Shown: piece after piece, positions 51,911-60,317 of the stretch
How positions within the stretch are numbered: the first letter of the stretch is position 1
Layout: every line of letters begins with the position of its first letter
Assembly (NCBI GenBank): GCA_035478435.1
Contig: DATIJT010000009.1
Location: 62,001 to 126,000, forward strand
DNA length: 64,000 nucleotides
Direction: 5' to 3'
Origin: DATLRC01 sp035478435
GTDB taxonomy: Bacteria; Patescibacteriota; Saccharimonadia; Saccharimonadales; UBA4665
Program-made: the position numbers and the translations under genes
Notes under the pieces: model-generated
Databases searched by the model: none
The model's input: the letters and a program-made list of their open reading frames with translations, nothing else
What the model was told of the DNA's origin: nothing

Positions 51911-53407
51911 ATGGATAAGGATGTGAAAAATCAAAAACAACGGTTGGCCAGCTGGTACTTGGACTTGGCGGGGCTAAAATATTCGACGTCTGACACGCCT
52001 GCGGATGCTGCCCCGGCTTTGGCAACCCCTGGCCAAAAGGTACATAGACGATTTCACCACTGGCTGTTTTTGAGCTTGTTCTTAAGTTCTTTCCTGGTCT
52101 TCGGTTGGCTAGTGGTGGGCAGCTATGCGACGCGTTTTAACATCGGCTCTGCCGGTTTGAGTACCCGCAGTACCGATCCTGTCTTAAAATCCAGCCTTGA
52201 AAGCCAAGCGGCCGCTTACAAGCTGACCGTGGCCTACCCCGACGGCCACAAAAAAGATTTCGGCCCGAAGGATATGGGACTGAGCGTTGACGTGGAAGCG
52301 ACGCTGCGAAACATGCGCCGTGCGGAGCAAAGCTTTGGTCCCCGCTTAATGTGGTGGCGGCCGATTCGGGTGGCAGCCAGGTTGCACGGCCCGACCACAG
52401 TCCTCAATGGCTTCATCCAGCAGAATGCCACTGTTACTTTGCAGCCGCCCCAAGACGCCATGCTTAAGCTGAATAACGGTAAGGTCGAGTTGGTCAACTC
52501 CAGCATTGGCCGACAGTACGGGCTGTCTCGTCCCGACAAAACTTTGGTAAAAGCCGTTAGCAGTTGGCAAACCGAACCGCTGAAACTCCAAATCCTGGCC
52601 ATCCAGCCGCAAATTACCGTCAGCCAGCTCAACGAGCAGAAGGCTTTGCTGGAAAAAACCCTATCTCAGCCGATCAATTTGACTATAGGCGATACGGTCG
52701 TTAAGCCTAACTCCGGCGATATTGCCGACTGGCTGGAGATAACGCCTAACCCCAAAACCAAGAAGCTGGACATTACGCCGAACAGCGGTAAAATCTTGGC
52801 TTACATATCTAAAGGGGTAGCGCCACAAACCCAATCGCCCCGGACTCAGGTAGAGGTGGTTGAGGCTGACGGTACGGTTAAAGTGGTGGTGGCCGGCCAC
52901 GGCGGTTCGGATTTGCAGGACAAACAGGCGCTAGCCACCCAAATAGCCGATAAGCTATTGGCCGGCAAAGGCCTGAGCCTGGATATGTCACTAAGCCGCA
53001 GCGGTTTTAAGACGGTCAGAACGGCCGAGCACGCCAAATGGATAGAAGTCGACCTGACCCACAAAAAGCTGTACGCCTACGAAAACACCGAACTGGTCAA
53101 AAGCTTTGGGGTAACCGCCGGGGCGCCGGCGACGCCGACTGTCACCGGCCAGTTCGCCATCTACGCCAAATACAGCCAGCAGGATATGCGCGGCCACAAC
53201 GCCGACGGCAGCAATTACTTCCAGCCGAAAGTGCCCTGGGTAAATTATTTTTACAAAGATTACGCCATCCACGGCAACTACTGGCGTCCGCTGAGTTACT
53301 TTGGCAACATCAACAGCTCGCACGGCTGCGTTAGCACTGTAACCGGCGAGGCGGAGTGGATTTATAGTTGGGCTCCGGTCGGAACGACGGTACTAGTGCA
53401 TATCTAA
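51911..53407 (+). CDS. L,D-transpeptidase (YkuD) with VanW/PG-binding-type N-terminal domains
   Basis: 498 residues: cytoplasmic tail, TM helix (FLSLFLSSFLVFGWLVVG), two PG_binding_4-like domains, then a YkuD catalytic domain. In the latter KWIEVDLTHKKLYAYENTELV opens the fold and HGNYW with NINSSHGCVSTVTG supplies the catalytic His and Cys. It forms 3-3 peptidoglycan cross-links or attaches proteins. The frame is open upstream to a TTG at 51866, but a -10 element lies there. Its end overlaps the VanY gene by 4 nt (convergent). Confidence 0.9.
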   Translation: MDKDVKNQKQRLASWYLDLAGLKYSTSDTPADAAPALATPGQKVHRRFHHWLFLSLFLSSFLVFGWLVVGSYATRFNIGSAGLSTRSTDPVLKSSLESQAAAYKLTVAYPDGHKKDFGPKDMGLSVDVEATLRNMRRAEQSFGPRLMWWRPIRVAARLHGPTTVLNGFIQQNATVTLQPPQDAMLKLNNGKVELVNSSIGRQYGLSRPDKTLVKAVSSWQTEPLKLQILAIQPQITVSQLNEQKALLEKTLSQPINLTIGDTVVKPNSGDIADWLEITPNPKTKKLDITPNSGKILAYISKGVAPQTQSPRTQVEVVEADGTVKVVVAGHGGSDLQDKQALATQIADKLLAGKGLSLDMSLSRSGFKTVRTAEHAKWIEVDLTHKKLYAYENTELVKSFGVTAGAPATPTVTGQFAIYAKYSQQDMRGHNADGSNYFQPKVPWVNYFYKDYAIHGNYWRPLSYFGNINSSHGCVSTVTGEAEWIYSWAPVGTTVLVHI

Positions 53408-54123
53408 TAATTTGGGGCGGCGGGGAGGCCGAAGAATTCTTCTAGGGTTTTAGTGCCGCGTTTGTGCATTTCGGTTGCCAGCTCGGTGCCGACGTAGCGG
53501 AAGTGCCAGGCTTCGTTGCGGAAGCCGGTGACGCTGGCTTTGTCGGCCGGGTAGCGGCGCAAAAAGCCGTAGCGGTAGGCGTTAGCCTCCAGCCACTTGC
53601 CGGCCGGGGTGTTGCCAAAACAATCATCCAGGTGGCAACCGGCGGTACCGACATCCACGGCCCAACCAGTTTGGTGCTCGCTGTAGCCAGGCCGGGCGCT
53701 TTCGCTATCGGCGTAGGCTTGGCCGAAACCTTTCACCTCGTTTCTATAAACATCCTGCTGAATAGCGTACGAACGGTAACCGCTGTCGACGGTCAAAGTG
53801 TAGCCGGCAGCTTTGGCTGCTTCCAGCAGGTTGGCAAGGTTTTGGCCGGCGGCCTTGCGCAATGTTTGGCCGTTACCAACATCTATCAGGTCGGTTGGAG
53901 CGTAGTCCATCGGCCGCAGCGGGCGTTTTTTATTGACTACCAACCATAGGCTGTTAGGATCACTCAACGAATATAATTTTTTATTAAATGAATTAGTTGG
54001 TTGTTGTTTAGAATTGGACTTGTCAGAGGTGGCCGTTTTTTTAGAGGTTGAAGATTGTCCCACTAGGTAAACGCCTCCCAATAAGACTGCTACCAAAAAT
54101 ATAACTAGTAAATGTTTTTTCAT
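53404..54123 (-). CDS. D-alanyl-D-alanine carboxypeptidase, VanY/M15B family
   Basis: 239 residues: N-terminal TM anchor (HLLVIFLVAVLLGGVYLVG), Ser/Thr-rich linker and an M15B peptidase domain. Zinc and catalytic residues are seen in SARPGYSEHQTGWAVDVG and FRNEAWHFRYVG; SGYRSYAIQQDVY is the substrate-binding region. It trims the terminal D-Ala of stem peptides, thereby producing tetrapeptide donors that the convergent L,D-transpeptidase uses. Confidence 0.93.
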   Translation of the reverse strand: MKKHLLVIFLVAVLLGGVYLVGQSSTSKKTATSDKSNSKQQPTNSFNKKLYSLSDPNSLWLVVNKKRPLRPMDYAPTDLIDVGNGQTLRKAAGQNLANLLEAAKAAGYTLTVDSGYRSYAIQQDVYRNEVKGFGQAYADSESARPGYSEHQTGWAVDVGTAGCHLDDCFGNTPAGKWLEANAYRYGFLRRYPADKASVTGFRNEAWHFRYVGTELATEMHKRGTKTLEEFFGLPAAPNY

Positions 54124-54170
54124 AACTCAAAGGGTAACATACTCGCCTATAAAGACTCCAGGATTTGGTT

Positions 54171-54334
54171 AGAACTCATCCGGAAATAAAGTTTTGGGCT
54201 GTAAAAGGGTCTTTTTTGACTGCAAAGCCTTCATCAGTCGTCAACCTAACTTTAGTTAGACTTCCTCCTTCTTCAGGCTTTTCGCTCAAAAAATACTCCT
54301 TTTTCACTTCCAAAATTATTTCCGGATGGGTTCT
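54171..54334. repeat. Palindromic element with ~25-nt inverted ends
   Basis: AGAACTCATCCGGAAATAA at the left faces TTATTTCCGGATGGGTTCT at the right (one mismatch across 19), with CCAAAA/TTTTGG continuing the stem. Interior A/T-rich arms partly pair. Small frames on both strands mirror each other and are not genes. Confidence 0.78.
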
Positions 54335-54381
54335 ACTAGAAAGCTTGTGGAAAAGGCTATTTTCGGCTACAGTTTTATCCG

Positions 54382-55314
54382 ATGCCAAAACCTAAAACAG
54401 AAGATCTGCCTGAATTCATAGTCCCCTTGAATGTTAACGGCATGCAAGGGCGGATGCTGCGTTTGCCGTCGGCCGGCAAGAAAACCAAAGAAATCTTGCT
54501 GATAGCTGGCCACCACACTAGCATCGAGAGGTTGCTGGGCGTAGTTGAGGAGCTCAATAAGTATGCCGGCGTTACACTGCCGGACTTACCGGGTTTTGGC
54601 GGCATGGATAGTTTCTACAAGATAGGTAAACAACCTACGCTCGATAATTTGGCTGACTATTTGGCGGCTTTTATTAAGCTGCGCTATAAGAAGCGCCAGA
54701 AATTTATCATTGTGGGTATATCGTTTGGCTTCGCGGTGGTAACGCGCATGCTGCAGAAATACCCGGATTTGGTTAAGAGGACGGAGTTTGTGGTTAGCTT
54801 GGTCGGCATGGTTCACAGTGAAGATTTCGCGCTGCGACGGCGTACGCTCCTAGAATTAAAACTGCTTGCCTCGGCCTTGCATCTGCGTCCGCTGGCTTGG
54901 TTCGCGCATCATGTTGCCTTCCACCCCAAATTCATCAGGATGACCTATAACTTAGTGGCCGAGACTAATCCCAAAATGCGCGGCATTGATAAAGCTGAGC
55001 GTCAAAAGCTGATAGATTTTGAAATTGGACTCTGGCAAACGAATGACATTCGGACCCACGCGGCTACTACCCTAACTATGTTTAAACTGGATCTTTGCCA
55101 GAGCTCGGTGGACTTACCGGTCTATCACGTGGCGGTGGATGGCGACCGCTATTTCAATAACCATGTCGTCGAACAGCATATGCGAATTATTTATAATGAT
55201 TTTGAGCTTATAAAATCGCCCATGAAGGGCCATGTACCAACGGTTATCGCCGATTCTAAAGCGGCCGCTCCATTTGTGCCGCCAAAACTACGCCGTTTGC
55301 TAGCACGCAAGTAA
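54382..55314 (+). CDS. Alpha/beta hydrolase-fold protein
   Basis: 310 residues. The oxyanion strand is ILLIAGHHTS, DLPGFGGMD follows, the nucleophile elbow is VGISFGFAVV (GxSxG), a candidate Asp lies in HVAVDGDRYF, and the His in MKGHVPTVI. Cytoplasmic, with a helical cap of ~80 residues. It precedes two glycosyltransferases on the same strand; the substrate is unknown. Confidence 0.78.
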   Translation: MPKPKTEDLPEFIVPLNVNGMQGRMLRLPSAGKKTKEILLIAGHHTSIERLLGVVEELNKYAGVTLPDLPGFGGMDSFYKIGKQPTLDNLADYLAAFIKLRYKKRQKFIIVGISFGFAVVTRMLQKYPDLVKRTEFVVSLVGMVHSEDFALRRRTLLELKLLASALHLRPLAWFAHHVAFHPKFIRMTYNLVAETNPKMRGIDKAERQKLIDFEIGLWQTNDIRTHAATTLTMFKLDLCQSSVDLPVYHVAVDGDRYFNNHVVEQHMRIIYNDFELIKSPMKGHVPTVIADSKAAAPFVPPKLRRLLARK

Positions 55315-55354
55315 CTCCCTGATTTTAATTCTAAAGTGCTATACTAAGCGTTAA

Positions 55355-56488
55355 ATGAAGATAGGCCTTGTCTGTCCTTATAATATTGCGCGTGGTGGTG
55401 GCGTTCAGGAACACGTGCGCGATTTGCTGAAGGAAATCAAACACCATGGCCATGAGGCGAAGATTATCACGCCCCAACCACGGGACGGCAGCGGCCTGGC
55501 GGCCGACGAGATTCTGTATTTGGGGGGAGCCACCGATTTCCGGTCGCCTACCCACACTAGCCTTCAAGTATCTGCTAGCGTCGACCCGGAAACAATTTCG
55601 CGCATCCTAGAGCAAGAAGCTTTTGACATCTTACATTTCCACGAACCCTGGATACCCGTCCTGAGCCGGCAAATCCTCAGCCGCTCCACCAGCGTCAACA
55701 TCGCTACTTTCCATGCCAAAATACCGGAGACGCTAATGAGCCGCACGGTGGTAAGGGTGGTCACGCCCTACATGAAGTCCGTACTCAAATATATCCATGA
55801 ATTCACGGCTGTGTCAGATAGCGCCGCCGAATATGTCAGAAGTTTGAGCGACGCGCCGATTACCATCATCCCTAACGGGGTAGACCTAAGCCGCTATCAT
55901 GTAACTGCCGCTAAGAAATCGGCTGATTCGAGTCCTACTAAGACCATTTTTTACATCGGGCGGTTGGAACGTCGCAAGGGGCTGAAATATTTGCTGAGGG
56001 CTTACCAATTGCTGGCCCAGGAAGAGCCCAATGTGGCCCTGATAATCGCCGGTGATGGCCCCGACCGCGAAAAACTGGAGCTCCTGGCCGAAGATTTGAA
56101 ACTGCCAAACGTCAGCTTTTTGGGCTATATAAGTGAAGAACAGAAAATGCAGCTGCTGGCTAGGTCAGATCTATTCTGCTCGCCGGCGGTTTACGGCGAA
56201 AGTTTCGGCATAGTTTTGCTGGAAGCCATGGCCTGCGGTTTAGTAACTGTGGCTGGCAATAATTCGGGCTACACGGATGTGATGAAAGATCTGGGAGCGG
56301 TGTCGATTGTTAACCCGCACGATGAAGTTGAGTTCGCCCGGCGGCTGGGCCTATTGCTGAATGAAACGCGGTTGCGCGGGCTTTGGAAAGACTGGGCCGC
56401 AGAATACGTCAAACAATTTGATTTCCCAAAAGTAGCCGAAAACTATCTAAATTTTTATAACGAGGCCTTAAAGCGCCATCGCCCTTAG
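55355..56488 (+). CDS. Family 4 glycosyltransferase, PimA-like
   Basis: 377 residues, GT-B fold. The start MKIGLVCPYNIARGGGVQEH is the acceptor-side motif typical of phosphatidylinositol mannosyltransferases and related GT4 enzymes; FYIGRLERRKGLKYLL and the donor motif ESFGIVLLEAMACG (E-x7-E) are intact. It may add mannose or another sugar to a membrane lipid. One nucleotide separates it from the second GT4, so the two form an operon. Confidence 0.88.
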   Translation: MKIGLVCPYNIARGGGVQEHVRDLLKEIKHHGHEAKIITPQPRDGSGLAADEILYLGGATDFRSPTHTSLQVSASVDPETISRILEQEAFDILHFHEPWIPVLSRQILSRSTSVNIATFHAKIPETLMSRTVVRVVTPYMKSVLKYIHEFTAVSDSAAEYVRSLSDAPITIIPNGVDLSRYHVTAAKKSADSSPTKTIFYIGRLERRKGLKYLLRAYQLLAQEEPNVALIIAGDGPDREKLELLAEDLKLPNVSFLGYISEEQKMQLLARSDLFCSPAVYGESFGIVLLEAMACGLVTVAGNNSGYTDVMKDLGAVSIVNPHDEVEFARRLGLLLNETRLRGLWKDWAAEYVKQFDFPKVAENYLNFYNEALKRHRP

Positions 56489-56489
56489 T

Positions 56490-57641
56490 ATGCTCGGGGC
56501 AAATTTAAAAATTGGTTTGGTGCTGGATGATTCGCTGGATAAAACCGATGGTGTCCAACAATATGTACTGGCGTTAGGTGAATGGCTGTCGGCACAGGGC
56601 CACGAAGTGCATTATTTGGTTGGCGAAACCCACCGCCACGACATCCCGCGCATCCACTCTTTAAGCAAAAACGTTAAAGTCCGCTTCAACCGCAACCGGC
56701 TGTCCATGCCCTTGCCCGCTAAACGCGCTCAAATCCGGGATTTACTGCGCCAAGAATCGTTCGATGTGCTGCATGTGCAAATGCCCTATAGTCCATGGCT
56801 AGCCGGCCGGATTATCCGGGCGGCCGAACCCCAAACAGCCGTCGTCGGGACCTTTCATATCGCGGCGCACTCGGCTTTGGTAGCCAGAAGCGCCCGGTTG
56901 TTAGCCATCTGGCAGCACTGGTCGCTGAAGCGGTTCGACAAAATTGTTAGCGTGTCTAAAGCCGCGGCAACTTTCGCGGCCGCGGCTTTCGGTATTAAAA
57001 GTACGATCTTACCAAACGTTATAGATTACCAGCGGTTTAGTAAGGCCAAGCCCTTCAGCAAATACCAAGACGGGGTGCCGACGATTTTGTTTTTAGGCCG
57101 GCTGGTGTCCAGAAAAGGCTGCTTAATGCTGCTGGAAGCAGTCAATCAGCTTACCCGCAGCGATCCTGATCTGCAATTTCGAGTGCTGATTTGCGGCGCC
57201 GGGCCGCTAGAAACCAGTTTAAAACACTATGTAACTAGCCATAACCTGAGCCCGCGCGTGGAATTTACCGGTTTTGTCAGTGAAGCCGATAAGCCGCGCT
57301 ATTATGCCTCGGCCGATATAGCTGTTTTCCCCAGCACGGGCGGCGAGAGCTTTGGCATAGTGCTGGTTGAAGCCTTGGCTAGTGGGCGGACGGCTGTCCT
57401 GGCTGGCGATAACGCTGGCTATCGGTCTGTCTTGAGCGCCAATCGGCAATTATTATTCTCGACCTTGGATAAAACAGAATTAGTTAATAAGCTAAGGCTA
57501 TTGCTGACTAACGAAGCAGCCCGGAAGTCTGTGGCAATATGGGGCGCAGAGTTTGCCAAGCAGTTCGATACGGCCAAGGTGGGCGACCAATTGCTCAAAC
57601 TTTACAAGGCGGCATTGCTTAAGCGCCGAGGTGTGCAATAA
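56490..57641 (+). CDS. Family 4 glycosyltransferase
   Basis: 383 residues, GT-B fold. N-terminal LKIGLVLDDSLDKTDGVQQY, central ILFLGRLVSRKGCLML and donor-site GESFGIVLVEALASGR are the GT4 marks. It resembles the preceding enzyme, suggesting a duplicated pair acting in succession on a glycolipid, as PimA and PimB do. The substrate is inferred. Confidence 0.86.
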   Translation: MLGANLKIGLVLDDSLDKTDGVQQYVLALGEWLSAQGHEVHYLVGETHRHDIPRIHSLSKNVKVRFNRNRLSMPLPAKRAQIRDLLRQESFDVLHVQMPYSPWLAGRIIRAAEPQTAVVGTFHIAAHSALVARSARLLAIWQHWSLKRFDKIVSVSKAAATFAAAAFGIKSTILPNVIDYQRFSKAKPFSKYQDGVPTILFLGRLVSRKGCLMLLEAVNQLTRSDPDLQFRVLICGAGPLETSLKHYVTSHNLSPRVEFTGFVSEADKPRYYASADIAVFPSTGGESFGIVLVEALASGRTAVLAGDNAGYRSVLSANRQLLFSTLDKTELVNKLRLLLTNEAARKSVAIWGAEFAKQFDTAKVGDQLLKLYKAALLKRRGVQ

Positions 57642-57650
57642 TTAAGGAGT

Positions 57651-57813
57651 GAGCCTATTCTACCCCTCCCCTTCAGCCTCAACCCCTACTAACGGGCTGC
57701 AACTGGCAGACCGCTCCGCAACGTATCTTCCAGATACGCTTTGTTCGCCTGCTACCAGTTTCGCCTTGTCAGTAGGGCTTTCGCTTAACGAATTGGAGAG
57801 GTAGAATAGGCTC
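57651..57813. repeat. TGAACCCAT-related palindrome, copy 4 (diverged ends), before the AI-2E gene
   Basis: 163 bp. Outer arms GAGCCTATTCTACCCCTCC and GGAGAGGTAGAATAGGCTC pair at 18 of 19. Inner blocks CTCCCCTTCAGCCTCAA and TTTCGCTTAACGAATTGGAG match copy 1 closely, although the outermost ends differ. A central stem GTATCT-TCC-AGATAC is perfect. The right arm contains the only Shine-Dalgarno-like sequence near ATG 57815. Confidence 0.83.
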
Positions 57814-57814
57814 T

Positions 57815-58936
57815 ATGCTAAGGTTTTTCCGCGGTAACAAAAAAACTGAAGAACTAACCATCGATATATCGACCAACACTTTATTGAAAGTGCTGTTGAT
57901 GATTATCGGCAGCATTTTGCTACTAGTGGCATTGCGCAAAACTACCCATGCTTTGGTGTTAATTTTCACGGCCTTTTTCCTGGCTTTGGCGCTGAATGGC
58001 CCGGTCCATTGGGTGAGTGTCCACTTGCCAGGCAAAAAACGCGGTAGCCGTTCGCTAGCTACTTCTTTATCGTTCGTAATAGTTATTTTGGTGCTTGGCG
58101 TATTCATTTCTAGCTTAGTGCCGCCCTTGGTGCGGCAAACCAAGAGTTTCATTAATGCCGCACCGAATCTTGTCCATAATGTCCGTAACCAAAACGGCGA
58201 AGTTGGGAAGTTTGTCCGCAAATATCATTTAGAGAAACAGCTTGATACATTCTCCAGCCAACTATCGAACCGCTTGAAAAACATTGGTGGTACGGCTTTT
58301 TCGTCTGCTAAAAGGGTAGGAAGTAGCGTTTTCGCGGTACTGACCATTTTGGTCCTGACTTTTATGATGTTAGTTGAAGGGCCGATGTGGAGCAAACTTG
58401 TTTTAGAAGTCGTGCCGCCAAACCGGCGGGATGATGCCCGGCGACTCAGCCAAGAGATGTATAGGGTCATCCGGGGTTTCGTCAACGGCCAAGTACTTCT
58501 GGCTGTGATCGCGTCGGTTCTAATAGCACCGGCACTGTTCGCCCTACATATTAGCTACCCAGTAGCGTTGATGGTAATAGTTTTCATTTGCGGTCTCATA
58601 CCTTTAGTCGGGCATACTATTGGCGCGATTATCGTAACCTTTGTGGCTCTTTTCCACTCGCCTACTTCCGCTATCATTATCTTGACCTACTACATTTTGT
58701 ACCAGCAAATTGAAAACTATTTTATCCAACCCCGGATCCAGGCCAACAATACTAACATTTCACCGTTAGTAGTGCTGACATCGGTTATAATCGGTGTTAG
58801 TTTTAGCGGTTTGTTAGGCGGCCTGGTGGCTATACCGGTAGCTGGTTGCCTGAGGATCCTAGTACTTGAATATTTGCGCGACAGCCATAGTTTGAGCACC
58901 CGAGAAGTCGACCAAGCTATAGACGATGCCAAATAG
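57815..58936 (+). CDS. AI-2E-family transporter
   Basis: 373 residues, about eight TM helices. The conserved C-terminal half has IRGFVNGQVLLAVIASVL, GLIPLVGHTIGAIIVTFVAL and YYILYQQIENYFIQPRI, all family marks. Members export small molecules or act as Na+/H+-type antiporters; the name does not prove AI-2 transport. Its ATG lies 13 nt after GGAGAGG in the palindrome's arm. The 3' end overlaps the convergent cysS by 20 nt. Confidence 0.88.
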   Translation: MLRFFRGNKKTEELTIDISTNTLLKVLLMIIGSILLLVALRKTTHALVLIFTAFFLALALNGPVHWVSVHLPGKKRGSRSLATSLSFVIVILVLGVFISSLVPPLVRQTKSFINAAPNLVHNVRNQNGEVGKFVRKYHLEKQLDTFSSQLSNRLKNIGGTAFSSAKRVGSSVFAVLTILVLTFMMLVEGPMWSKLVLEVVPPNRRDDARRLSQEMYRVIRGFVNGQVLLAVIASVLIAPALFALHISYPVALMVIVFICGLIPLVGHTIGAIIVTFVALFHSPTSAIIILTYYILYQQIENYFIQPRIQANNTNISPLVVLTSVIIGVSFSGLLGGLVAIPVAGCLRILVLEYLRDSHSLSTREVDQAIDDAK

Positions 58937-60317
58937 CACTGCTGCCGGTATCACGCAAACCAATCCCCTGCTTGGCTAGTTGGTCGCGTAGCTCGTCAGA
59001 TTTTGCCCAGTCGTTCTTGGCCCGGGCTACTTCGCGTTCTTTGATTAATTGTTTCTGTTGGTCAGAGATGTCAGGTTGTTTTAGTAAATTTAGCCCCAAT
59101 ATTTCGTCCAGCCACTTTAAAAAATCTTCAAAAACTGTTCTGTCTTGTGCTTGCAAGCCATCTTTGGCGACTGCCACAATAGCTCCCAGGCTGGCTAATA
59201 TTTGGGGCGTGTTCAGGTCGCCCGATAGGGCCGCTTCGATTTCCGCTCGAACTTTACTAAGCATTTCAGCGTTGATCGAAGCAGCCCGAGAGCTTGCCTG
59301 ATAGCGTAGCACCGCGATCGCGTAAAAGTCTTTCAAACGGTTTTGGGCGGCTGCCAGGCTGTCCCAACTGAACTTGCTCTGAGAGCGGTAGTGTGATTCC
59401 AGCACGTGCAAGCGGAAGGCTTCCAGGCTATAGCCCTTGGCCTCGATGTCTTCCAGCGTGACGCTGTTACCCAGGCTCTTGCTGATCTTTTGGTCGTCAA
59501 CCGTTATGTGGTTGGTGTGCATCCAGCAGTTCGCGAACCGTTTGCCGGTAGCCGCTTCGCTCTGGGCGATTTCGTTAGTGTGGTGCACCGGTATGTGGTC
59601 TATGCCGCCGGAATGGATATCTAGTGTCTCGCCTAGGTATTTCATGCTCATAGCCGAACATTCCAAATGCCACCCCGGGAAACCTTTGCCCCAGGGGCTG
59701 TCCCATTCCATGTCGCGTTTTTTGTCTTTTGGACTGAACTTCCACAGGGCGAAATCGGTTGGGTTACGTTTCTGGGGATTTTGCTCTACTCTGGCACCGG
59801 CTTGTTGGTCATCCAGGTCGAGCTTGGCGAAATCGGCGTATTTGGGGAATTTGGAGGTGTCGTAATAAACGCCGTCGTCAATAACGTAGGTATAGCCCTT
59901 CCTTTCCAATTTTCCGATCAGCTCGATCTGTTCCTGAATGTGGTCGGTGGCTTTGGGTAGATAAGCCGGTTTGGAAATGTTAAGGCGTTCCAGGCCTTTT
60001 AGGAAGTAATCGGTATAAAACTGGGCAATTTCCCAAGCGGTTTTGCCTTCGCGTTTAGCGCCTTTCTCCAGCTTGTCTTCGCCTTCGTCGGCATCGCTGG
60101 TTAGGTGTCCGACATCGGTAATGTTCATGACCCACTTCGGATCGTAGCCGCTTGCCTTCAGGCCGCGGATTAAAAGATCGTAACGGATAAAGGTAAACCA
60201 ATTGCCAATATGCGGGTAATCGTAAACCGTCGGCCCACAGGTATAAACCGTGACCGTCGGCGGCTTAAGTGGTTTGATTTCCTCAATTTTACGGGTTAGC
60301 GTGTTATAGAGCTTCAT
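58917..60317 (-). CDS. cysS: Cysteinyl-tRNA synthetase
   Basis: 466 residues, class I synthetase. The HIGH motif is in YPHIGNWFTF, preceded by the zinc Cys in YTCGPTVYD; further ligands are GWHLECSAM and HHTNEIAQSEA. KMSKS is KISKSLGN. The C-terminal anticodon-binding helical domain is normal. Its start overlaps the upstream dehydrogenase stop by 4 nt (ATGA). Confidence 0.97.
   Translation of the reverse strand: MKLYNTLTRKIEEIKPLKPPTVTVYTCGPTVYDYPHIGNWFTFIRYDLLIRGLKASGYDPKWVMNITDVGHLTSDADEGEDKLEKGAKREGKTAWEIAQFYTDYFLKGLERLNISKPAYLPKATDHIQEQIELIGKLERKGYTYVIDDGVYYDTSKFPKYADFAKLDLDDQQAGARVEQNPQKRNPTDFALWKFSPKDKKRDMEWDSPWGKGFPGWHLECSAMSMKYLGETLDIHSGGIDHIPVHHTNEIAQSEAATGKRFANCWMHTNHITVDDQKISKSLGNSVTLEDIEAKGYSLEAFRLHVLESHYRSQSKFSWDSLAAAQNRLKDFYAIAVLRYQASSRAASINAEMLSKVRAEIEAALSGDLNTPQILASLGAIVAVAKDGLQAQDRTVFEDFLKWLDEILGLNLLKQPDISDQQKQLIKEREVARAKNDWAKSDELRDQLAKQGIGLRDTGSSAIWHRL

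Noticed and set aside
54165..54395. Short frames on both strands before the alpha/beta hydrolase gene
   Set aside because: They lie within an inverted repeat, so each strand's frame mirrors the other; no ribosome-binding site or recognisable domain.
57815..58936. Quorum-sensing autoinducer-2 export as a firm function for the AI-2E-family protein
   Set aside because: The family name is historical; members have varied transport roles and no luxS is in the window.
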